From: Planctomycetota bacterium
GTDB lineage: Bacteria; Planctomycetota; UBA8742; UBA2392
Direction of reading: 5' to 3'
NCBI GenBank assembly: GCA_020847415.1
Contig: JADLBZ010000097.1
Coordinates: forward strand, 1 to 41,236
Length of the DNA stretch: 41,236 bases
Shown here: positions 18,470 through 25,215 of the stretch, in pieces
Layout: each line of letters opens with the position of its first letter
Numbering within the stretch: the first letter of the stretch is position 1
The notes under the pieces: model-generated
Databases searched by the model: none
Told to the model about the DNA's origin: nothing
The model's input: only the letters and a program-made list of their open reading frames with translations
Program-made: the position numbers and the translations under genes

Positions 18470-18895
18470 ATGACAGCGCGTCGGACAATCACGAAGAAAG
18501 AACTCGTGCTGCGCATCGCCGAGTCCACCCACCAGAAGCAGACGGTGACGCGTGACATCATTCAATTGTTCATTGATGAGGTGATTGGCGAGCTCGCTCG
18601 CGGCAATCGCCTTGAGCTGCGCGACTTCGGCGTCTTTGAGGTCAAGGTCCGCGGCGCACGCAAGGCGCGCAATCCTAAGACCGGCGACGAAGTGCGCGTC
18701 CCGGAGAAGCGCGTCGTTACCATCAAGCCCGGCAAGAAGATGAAGGAGATGATCAACCTTCACGCCGAGGCTGAACTGGCAGCACAGCTTGCCGGCGGGA
18801 CGGCAGCCACGCCTGGCGCTGTGGCACCCGCCCCCGTGCCCGTTGAGCACGACGACGACCTGGACGACCTGGACGACCTGGCCGACGAAGACTAG
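18470..18895 (+). CDS. HU/IHF-family DNA-binding protein with acidic C-terminal tail
   Basis: [91 protein letters not shown]; tail [16 protein letters not shown]. Confidence 0.92.
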   Translation: MTARRTITKKELVLRIAESTHQKQTVTRDIIQLFIDEVIGELARGNRLELRDFGVFEVKVRGARKARNPKTGDEVRVPEKRVVTIKPGKKMKEMINLHAEAELAAQLAGGTAATPGAVAPAPVPVEHDDDLDDLDDLADED

Positions 18896-18908
18896 TCCGC
18901 CTTTTCCC

Positions 18909-19448
18909 GTGAAACGACCTGAACCACACAAGCCGCCCGCGGCGCAGCCCGCTTCTCTGCTGGCTCCCGGCGACGACACCTTCATGCGCGCCGCCTTGGA
19001 CGAGGCCATCAAGGCCTCCGACAAGGGCGAGGTGCCCGTTGGTTGCGTCATCGTACGCAACAGCCGCATCATTGGCCGCGGCCACCCCCTGCGCGAGACC
19101 CTTCAGGACCCCACGGCCCACGCCGAGATGCTGGCCATCACGGCTGCCGCCGAGGACGCGGGCCAGTGGCGGCTGGACGACTGCACGCTGTACGTGACGC
19201 TGGAACCTTGCCCGATGTGCGCCGGCGCGATCGTGAACGCCCGAGTTTCGCGCGTGGTGTTTGGTGCAGACGACCCCAAGGCCGGGGCTTGTGGAACCCT
19301 TTTCAATGTGGTACAGGATTCCCGTCTCAACCACAGGGTTGAGCTGGTGCGCGGCGTGCTGGCAGAAGACGCCGCCGATTTGTTGAAGGCGTTTTTCAGG
19401 CAATGTCGCGCCGGGCGCGGCATGAAACCCCAGAAGAGGAAGCCATGA
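18909..19448 (+). CDS. tadA: tRNA-specific adenosine deaminase
   Basis: [79 protein letters not shown] start. Confidence 0.92.
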   Translation: MKRPEPHKPPAAQPASLLAPGDDTFMRAALDEAIKASDKGEVPVGCVIVRNSRIIGRGHPLRETLQDPTAHAEMLAITAAAEDAGQWRLDDCTLYVTLEPCPMCAGAIVNARVSRVVFGADDPKAGACGTLFNVVQDSRLNHRVELVRGVLAEDAADLLKAFFRQCRAGRGMKPQKRKP

Positions 19449-19549
19449 GGCCGCAGAAGATGAAGACCCGCAACCGCGTCCGCGGTGCCAAGACAACCCA
19501 CAAGTGGCCCAAGCAGAAGAAGTGGGGCAAGAAGCAGAGCCCCCGCTAG
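19445..19549 (+). CDS. Putative 34-aa very basic small protein overlapping tadA stop (ATGA)
   Basis: ATG at 19445 overlaps the tadA TGA (19446-19448); translation [34 protein letters not shown]. Below the ORF-track size limit. Confidence 0.55.
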   Translation: MRPQKMKTRNRVRGAKTTHKWPKQKKWGKKQSPR

Positions 19550-19591
19550 GCCGCGTTGCAGCCGCAACCGCGGCGCGTTAGCAGCGTGCAT

Positions 19592-19681
19592 GGAGAGGTG
19601 GCAGAGTGGTTGATTGCGTCGGTTTCGAAAACCGATTTGGCTGAAAGGTCAACGGGGGTTCGAATCCCTCCCTCTCCGCCA
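19592..19681 (+). tRNA. tRNA-Ser (anticodon CGA), CCA encoded
   Basis: Acceptor GGAGAGG/CCTCTCC, anticodon stem TCGGT/ACCGA with loop TTCGAAA (CGA), long variable arm, GGGGGTTCGAATCCCTC T arm, 3' G-CCA. Confidence 0.95.
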
Positions 19682-19688
19682 GTTGAAC

Positions 19689-19716
19689 AGCCCCGCGATC
19701 GCGGGGCTTTCTGTTT
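19689..19716 (+). terminator. Rho-independent terminator after tRNA-Ser
   Basis: agccccgcgatcgcggggct hairpin followed by ttctgttt. Confidence 0.8.
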
Positions 19717-19731
19717 GCGGGCGTCCACCTG

Positions 19732-20277
19732 CTACGGCTGCATCTCCGGCTCCAGGTCAATGCCCAGGCCGTCGGCCAGCCGGTTCAGGTGGTTGAAGTA
19801 GCCAATGATCTGCGCTGCCGAGGCGATCTCTTCGTCGCACCAGCCGTGGTCACGCAGCCCCTGCACGTCGTTGCGGCTGCAGGTGGCCGGTTGCAGGGTG
19901 AGCTTCTCGGCCCAAAGGCAAAGGGCAAGGTGCGGTGCGTCCAGGCCCGCGGCGCGAAAGTCCTGCTGCACGGCCCCGGCCAGCGTTTCGTCACGGGACA
20001 TCTGCGCCAGATCCAGCGCATGGGCGCGCATTCAGTAGACGCAGCCGTTGGCCTTGCTGACCACAGTGGCCAGCAGCTCGCGCACCCAGCGGCGCAAGGG
20101 CCCCTTGCCCAGCATGACGCGGGTGTAGAAGTCCATGGTCGCGTCCAGGGCATCGGGCGTGAGCGACTGGATGCGCAGGATGTTGAAGACCTTGCCCGCA
20201 CGCTTGAGGCCGGCTTCGTACTGGGTCTTCAACAGCCCCTGGGCATCCTGGGGCTCAACTTGGCGGATATAGGCCAT
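19732..20277 (-). CDS. Carboxymuconolactone decarboxylase/AhpD-like peroxidase-related protein, probable selenoprotein (in-frame UGA at 20032-20034 read as Sec; U82)
   Basis: MAYIRQVEPQDAQGLLKTQYEAGLKRAGKVFNILRIQSLTPDALDATMDFYTRVMLGKGPLRRWVRELLATVVSKANGCVY-U-MRAHALDLAQMSRDETLAGAVQQDFRAAGLDAPHLALCLWAEKLTLQPATCSRNDVQGLRDHGWCDEEIASAAQIIGYFNHLNRLADGLGIDLEPEMQP. The two track ORFs 20032..20367 and 19732..20031 are contiguous and in the same frame; UGA replaces the second Cys of the CxxC(x3)H motif. Confidence 0.85.
19999..20022 (-). promoter_or_regulatory. Candidate bacterial SECIS stem-loop downstream of the in-frame UGA
   Basis: RNA CAUGCGC-UGGAUCUG-GCGCAGAUG: UGCGC/GCGCA stem (extendable by CA/UG across a 2-nt bulge), apical loop containing GG at 18-19 nt after the UGA. 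Confidence 0.6.
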
Positions 20278-20335
20278 GGGGCCAGTAAAGCGCCGCGGCT
20301 CAGGACCGGGAAGTGATTTCGAGCGCCAAAAAGAA

Positions 20336-20356
20336 GGGGCCCGCAATGCGGGCCCC
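20336..20356 (-). terminator. Terminator of the downstream-facing minus-strand gene 20377-21345
   Basis: ggggcccgc-aat-gcgggcccc perfect 9-bp stem, followed on the minus strand by TTCTTTTT. Confidence 0.85.
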
Positions 20357-20376
20357 CGTGAGTACACGGCGTCTGC

Positions 20377-21345
20377 TTACTTCCACTGCATCCAGTCGTA
20401 GTTGGCGACCCAGCCGGAGAACTGGCCGGCTGCGTTGGTGTGGAAGCTGGAAATGCTGGGCAGGTCCAGCATCACCTTGGTGTTGCGGGTGTTGTTCTGC
20501 CAGTCGAAATCCTGGTCAAAGCGCAGGCACAGGAAGGCGTCGCCCTTGTCGGAGTGGAACCAGTACGCGACGCTGTTGGTGTAGCGGTTCAGCAGCACAG
20601 TCGGCTTCTCGCCCATCTCGCCGATCTTCTGCAAGCGCTTGGCCAGCAGGGCATAGGGGTCCACACCCTCCTGCACGCCCGAGAGCAGCTCCAGTGTCTG
20701 GCTCTCCCACTCGGAGATACGCTCCTTCAGCTTGGCAGCGTCGCCCTTCTTGATGGCCTCGCGCAGCTCGGCGATCTGGGGCGAACCGTAGTCCACGTCC
20801 AGCTCCGAGAGGCGGTAGTTGCCGAGATACCAGTTGGGCTTGGCCTTGGGTGCCTCTTCGCCCTCCGGAACCTCAGCCCCTTCGTTGGCGTCTTCCAGGA
20901 CCATGCGCACCAGGTGGGTTCCCTTGGCGCTCTTGACCGGGATGACCGCGTAGGTGCCCACGGTGTTCTGGGCGCTGGCATTGCCCACTTCTTCGCCGAC
21001 GGACTTCAGGAACTTGGCAAGCACCTGCAGGTTGGTCAGCTTGTCGTCGCCGCCGTCCCAGCTCTCTTCGTCGGCGCTGTCGCGTCCTTCCTTCAGCAGG
21101 CAGGCCTTAAGGTCGGCCAGCTTGTCTTCCTTGGCGGCCTTCAACGCGCGGGCCAGCACTTCGCCGGGCTTCTTGAAGCCCTCGTCGGTGCCGTCCTTCA
21201 TGATCAGCTCACCCGGGGCGGGCAGCTTCTCGCCCATCTGCACCAGGGCCGGAGCTTCCTTGGTCTCGTCAGCCTGGACCGGACCGACGAACACAGCGCC
21301 CACCAGCAACGCCGCAGCAGCGGCAACGGCAACAAACCTCTTCAT
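20377..21345 (-). CDS. Hypothetical secreted protein
   Basis: MKRFVAVAAAAALLVGAVFVGPVQADETKE signal peptide; 322-aa body with no recognised motif. Confidence 0.7.
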   Translation of the reverse strand: MKRFVAVAAAAALLVGAVFVGPVQADETKEAPALVQMGEKLPAPGELIMKDGTDEGFKKPGEVLARALKAAKEDKLADLKACLLKEGRDSADEESWDGGDDKLTNLQVLAKFLKSVGEEVGNASAQNTVGTYAVIPVKSAKGTHLVRMVLEDANEGAEVPEGEEAPKAKPNWYLGNYRLSELDVDYGSPQIAELREAIKKGDAAKLKERISEWESQTLELLSGVQEGVDPYALLAKRLQKIGEMGEKPTVLLNRYTNSVAYWFHSDKGDAFLCLRFDQDFDWQNNTRNTKVMLDLPSISSFHTNAAGQFSGWVANYDWMQWK

Positions 21346-21401
21346 AGAATTCCTTTTGGTTTTGGCCCCGGCGCGGCCATCCCGCGCCCGTCGTGGCAAA
21401 G

Positions 21402-21429
21402 AGGTTACAATTTGCACAGCAAACGTCAA
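21402..21429 (-). promoter_or_regulatory. Candidate promoter for the 20377-21345 gene (TTGACG-16-TAACCT)
   Basis: On the minus strand TTGACG (21424-21429), 16-nt spacer, TAACCT (21402-21407). Confidence 0.35.
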
Positions 21430-21507
21430 TTCCGTCAAAAGTGCGACTGCACAAACACACCCCCACAGGAGGACGGGTGACCGAGCATCGAATCTTCAGG
21501 CTGGACC

Positions 21508-21535
21508 TTGCCTCTCACGCGCAAACATGTATAAG
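21508..21535 (+). promoter_or_regulatory. Candidate promoter for sat (TTGCCT-16-TATAAG)
   Basis: ttgcct 21508-21513, tataag 21530-21535. Confidence 0.35.
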
Positions 21536-21577
21536 CTCGCCCCGACACGGGCCGCCTATGCACAAGGGAAACATGTC

Positions 21578-22759
21578 ATGTCTATTCCCCAATCGCCGGT
21601 TGGCGGCCGGCTCGTGGATCGCGTCCTGAACCCGCAACAGGCCGCGGCGCTGCAACTTTCAGCGGATTCTCTTTACTCGATACGGCTGGCGCCCAGCGAC
21701 GTCTGGGACCTGAAGCTGCTTGCCGTGGGCGGCTACTCGCCGCTTACGGGCTTCCAGGGCGAGGCGGATTACCTGAGCGTGATCCGTCGCGGCCGCCTTG
21801 CCGACGGTACGCCCTGGACCGTGCCCGTCACCCTGGGGGTGGACGAGGCCCAGGCCCGCGAGCTGACCCCGGGGGCGCTCGTGGCCCTGCGCGACCAGGA
21901 GCGCAACCTGCTGGGCAGCCTCACGGTGCGCGAGGTCTTTGCCCGTCGCCTGGACGACGAAGCCAGGGGCGTGTTCCAGACCCTGGAAGATGCCCACCCC
22001 GGCGTGGCCCGAATCCGCCGCGCCGGCCAGTGGCTGGTGGCCGGCGAGGTCAGCGTGCTGCCCGCGCTGCTGCCCAGCCACGAGCAGGGGCTGATCTATC
22101 GCCCCGCTGAAGTGCGTGCCGAGATCGCCCGTCGCGGCTGGCGCACCGTGGTTGCCTTCCAGACTCGCAACCCCATTCACCGGGCCCACGAGTACCTGCT
22201 GCGCACGGCGCTGGAAACCGCCGACGGCCTGCTGGTGCACCCGCTGGTGGGCGAGACCAAGGGCGACGACGTGCCCGCCGAGGTTCGAGTGCGCTGCTAC
22301 CGCGCCCTGCTGGAAAAGCACTTCCCGCCCGAGCGCATCATTCTGGCGGCCCTGCCCGCCCCCATGCGCTACGCGGGCCCCAAGGAGGCCATTCACCACG
22401 CGCTGATCCGCCGCAACTACGGCGCCAGCCACTTCATCGTGGGCCGCGATCATGCCGGGGTGGGCAACTACTACGGCACCTACGACGCCCAGCGCATCTT
22501 TGAAACCTACGCGCCCGGCGAGCTGGGCATTGCCACCCTGAACTTTGAGCACAGCTTCTGGTGCAAGGGCGTGGGGGGCTTTGCCACCACCAAGACCTCG
22601 CCCTTCGGGCCAGAGCACCGCATCCAGGTCTCCGGCACGCGGCTGCGCGAGCTGCTGGCCAAGGGTGAGTTCCCGCCGCCCGAGATTGTGCGCCCGGAGC
22701 TGGCGGCCATCCTGATGGAGCATTACCAGTCCGTGCGCGAACAGGCCCCCGTGGCCTGA
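21578..22759 (+). CDS. sat: Sulfate adenylyltransferase (ATP sulfurylase)
   Basis: GYSPLTGFQGEADY; VVAFQTRNPIHRAHEYLLRTALE; HPLVGETKGDDVPAEVRVRCYRALL; FIVGRDHAGVGNYYGTYDAQRIFE; FWCKGVGGFATTKTSPF; SGTRLRELLAKGEFPPPE. Confidence 0.95.
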   Translation: MSIPQSPVGGRLVDRVLNPQQAAALQLSADSLYSIRLAPSDVWDLKLLAVGGYSPLTGFQGEADYLSVIRRGRLADGTPWTVPVTLGVDEAQARELTPGALVALRDQERNLLGSLTVREVFARRLDDEARGVFQTLEDAHPGVARIRRAGQWLVAGEVSVLPALLPSHEQGLIYRPAEVRAEIARRGWRTVVAFQTRNPIHRAHEYLLRTALETADGLLVHPLVGETKGDDVPAEVRVRCYRALLEKHFPPERIILAALPAPMRYAGPKEAIHHALIRRNYGASHFIVGRDHAGVGNYYGTYDAQRIFETYAPGELGIATLNFEHSFWCKGVGGFATTKTSPFGPEHRIQVSGTRLRELLAKGEFPPPEIVRPELAAILMEHYQSVREQAPVA

Positions 22760-22797
22760 TGGGCGCGGCGACTGGTGATCTACAGTGGCGCAGTACC

Positions 22798-22827
22798 GGC
22801 CCGCGCGGTTGATGGACCGCGCGGGCC
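22798..22827. repeat. Perfect 11-bp inverted repeat (hairpin) between sat and dapB
   Basis: ggcccgcgcgg-ttgatgga-ccgcgcgggcc; no T-tract. Confidence 0.8.
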
Positions 22828-22861
22828 AACCCACAATGCGGCCCTTTCCCGGGAGAGCACC

Positions 22862-23650
22862 ATGGCCCTCAAACTTGCGATCAACGGCGTTCTCGGCCGC
22901 ATGGGGCGCGCCATTGCGCGCCTGGCTGCCGATGCCGGCCACACGGTCACCGCAGCCATTGACGTGACCCAGCACGGACAGCCGCTGGCTGCCCTGCTGG
23001 GCGACGCCCGCCAGAAGGCCGTGGTGATGCCGGTGTACCCCGGCGGGGCGGACGTGCTGATTGATTTCAGTTCCCCGGCGGGGTTTGCGGCCCGCGTGCA
23101 CGAGTGCATGAACCTGCGCACCGCGCTGGTCAGCGGCACCACGGGCCTGGAGGCTGCACAGCAGCAGCTGATTCCCGTGGCGGCGCAGAAGATCCCCTTT
23201 CTGTGGGCGCCCAACTTCAGCCTGGGCGTGAACCTGCTGCTTTCGCTGGTGCGGCAGGCTGCCAAGGCCCTGCCCGAGGGCTACGACATCGAGATCATTG
23301 AGACCCACCACCGCCGCAAGGAAGACGCGCCCTCGGGCACCGCCATTGCCCTTTTGCAGGCGGCCTGCACGGGGCGCGGCCTTGACCCCAAAACAGCCGT
23401 GCGCCACGGCCGCGAAGGCCGCCCCGGTGCCCGCACTCCACGCGAGGTGGGTATGCACGCCGTGCGCGGCGGCGACGTGGTCGGGGACCACACCGTGCTG
23501 CTGGCGGCCGAGGGCGAGCGCGTGGAGCTGACCCACAAGGCCAGCACTCGCGACACCTTTGCGGCAGGCTCGATCAAGGCCGCCGAGTGGCTGGCCGGCA
23601 AACCGGCCGGCGCCTACGGAATGGCCCAGGTGCTGGGCCTGCAGGGCTAA
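22862..23650 (+). CDS. dapB: 4-hydroxy-tetrahydrodipicolinate reductase
   Basis: LAINGVLGRMGRAIARLA; LVSGTTGLEAAQQQLIPVAAQKIPFLWAPNFSLGVNLL; YDIEIIETHHRRKEDAPSGTAIAL. Confidence 0.93.
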   Translation: MALKLAINGVLGRMGRAIARLAADAGHTVTAAIDVTQHGQPLAALLGDARQKAVVMPVYPGGADVLIDFSSPAGFAARVHECMNLRTALVSGTTGLEAAQQQLIPVAAQKIPFLWAPNFSLGVNLLLSLVRQAAKALPEGYDIEIIETHHRRKEDAPSGTAIALLQAACTGRGLDPKTAVRHGREGRPGARTPREVGMHAVRGGDVVGDHTVLLAAEGERVELTHKASTRDTFAAGSIKAAEWLAGKPAGAYGMAQVLGLQG

Positions 23651-24582
23651 TGGCCGAGACTCGCGCCCCCGGCAGCAACCGCGGCACGTTTTGTGGCAGC
23701 CTGTTGCCGGCGAGGGGTTCCATGCATAGCGCCAGCCAGAGAATGCGCCGCTCCCTGGAAGCACTCGCCACCGGCGATGCCTTTGGCGAGTTTGGCGCTG
23801 CCTCGCCCGGGCACCGCACGCTCCGCAACGGCCCCTGGCCCTGGACCGACGACACCGCCATGGCCCTGGGCATTGTTGAGGTATTGACCCGTCAAGGCCG
23901 GATCGACCAGGACGACCTTGCCAACGTGTTTGCCCGCAACTACGTGAACGACCCAGGCCGCGGCTACGGCCCCGGCCAGCACAAGCTGCTGCAGCAGGTC
24001 TCCAACGGCCGCTACTGGCGCGACGCCGGCGCTGCCCTGTTCGCGGGCGGCTCCTTCGGCAACGGCGGCGCCATGCGCGTTGCCCCCTTGGGGGCGTACT
24101 TCGCCGACGACCTGGGCAAGGTCGTCGAACAGGCGGCCCTGGCCACAGCCGTGACCCACGCACACCGCGAGGGCATCGCGGGCGGCATCGCTGTAGCCGT
24201 GGCGGCCGCCGTGGCTGTGGGGCTGGAAGGCAAACACCCGGGCCCGGCGGAGTTGCTGGAGAGGGTGATCGCCCACACGCCCAAGGGCGAAGTTCGCGCC
24301 GGCCTGGAGAAGGCGCTTGGTGTCGGGCCCGAGAACTCGGCACAGACGGCGGCAACGGCCCTGGGCAACGGCAGCCGTATCACGGCCCAGGACACCGTGC
24401 CGCTGTGCGTCTGGTTGGCGGCCAAGCACCTGGGCAGCTACGAAGAAGCGCTCTGGCAAACAGCACAAGCGGGCGGCGACCGCGACACGAACTGTGCCAT
24501 CGTGGGCGGCATCCTCGGAGCGCGTGGCGACGCGATCATCCCGCCGGAGTGGCTGGCGCGGCGCGAACCCCTGCCGGCGTAG
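23650..24582 (+). CDS. ADP-ribosylglycohydrolase (DraG-like) family protein
   Basis: LEALATGDAFGEFG; WPWTDDTAMALGIVEVL; GNGGAMRVAPLGAYFADD; GGDRDTNCAIVGGILGA. Confidence 0.9.
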   Translation: MAETRAPGSNRGTFCGSLLPARGSMHSASQRMRRSLEALATGDAFGEFGAASPGHRTLRNGPWPWTDDTAMALGIVEVLTRQGRIDQDDLANVFARNYVNDPGRGYGPGQHKLLQQVSNGRYWRDAGAALFAGGSFGNGGAMRVAPLGAYFADDLGKVVEQAALATAVTHAHREGIAGGIAVAVAAAVAVGLEGKHPGPAELLERVIAHTPKGEVRAGLEKALGVGPENSAQTAATALGNGSRITAQDTVPLCVWLAAKHLGSYEEALWQTAQAGGDRDTNCAIVGGILGARGDAIIPPEWLARREPLPA

Positions 24583-24595
24583 CTGCGCCGGCGCC

Positions 24596-25186
24596 CTACT
24601 CGCGCCAGCCGCGGGCGGCGGCGTCGCGCTCGGCAGCCTCGCGCAGGGCCTTGGCCCGCGCCTCGGCCTCGCCCTTGCGCGCGGCCTCCGCCTCCTGCAA
24701 CTCGCGCAGCGACTTGCGATAGTCCAGCCCTTCCAGCCGCCGGGCTGCCGCTGCCGCATCCTCGCCGGCCATGGCCAGGCCCCACACCTGGGCCCAGCGG
24801 CGCAGGAACTCCTCCTGCCGGAACTGGTTGGCGCGGATCATCTCGGCCGTCAGGGGCTCAATGGCTTCAAAGAAGGCCTGCAAAACGCCGGTTACGGTGC
24901 TGCGTTCCGCGGCGGGGTCCGGGTCACGCAGGTCTGCCAGGGCAGCCACCGTGGCTGTGCGCAGGCTGGTTGCGGCCAGCAGGTGGGCCAGCATGCCCAT
25001 CTGCTCGGCCGTGCGCGGGCCGGGTTTGCCGCGCCACTCGTTCAGGCGCGCATCGGCAACGGGGGCCATGCCCGCCAGGCGGAACAGGTCGTTGACCACG
25101 GCACAAGCGAGGTCCCACGCATAGGGCGAGTGCAGCGGGGACGCCGCAAGTTCTGCCTGGATGCGCTTGAGGTCCAGCTCGGCCAT
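24596..25186 (-). CDS. Hypothetical protein (196 aa) with charged C-terminal helix
   Basis: Continuous ORF MAELDLKRIQAELAASPLHSPYAWDLACAVVNDLFRLAGMAPVADARLNEWRG...; no recognised motif. Confidence 0.6.
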   Translation of the reverse strand: MAELDLKRIQAELAASPLHSPYAWDLACAVVNDLFRLAGMAPVADARLNEWRGKPGPRTAEQMGMLAHLLAATSLRTATVAALADLRDPDPAAERSTVTGVLQAFFEAIEPLTAEMIRANQFRQEEFLRRWAQVWGLAMAGEDAAAAARRLEGLDYRKSLRELQEAEAARKGEAEARAKALREAAERDAAARGWRE

Positions 25187-25215
25187 GGCGGGTCATGCTA
25201 CCACGGCGCGCGGGG

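Noticed and set aside
19732-20031. Separate 99-aa protein starting at ATG 20031, or a nonsense-mutated CMD pseudogene
   Set aside because: ATG directly follows an in-frame UGA at the catalytic CxxC position, the two halves make one continuous family-like protein, and a SECIS-like hairpin follows; selenoprotein readthrough is the better explanation, though a sequencing error cannot be excluded here.
21659-24355. 898-aa minus-strand ORF opposite sat, dapB and the ADP-ribosylglycohydrolase
   Set aside because: Antisense shadow of three convincingly conserved genes; no domain-like sequence.
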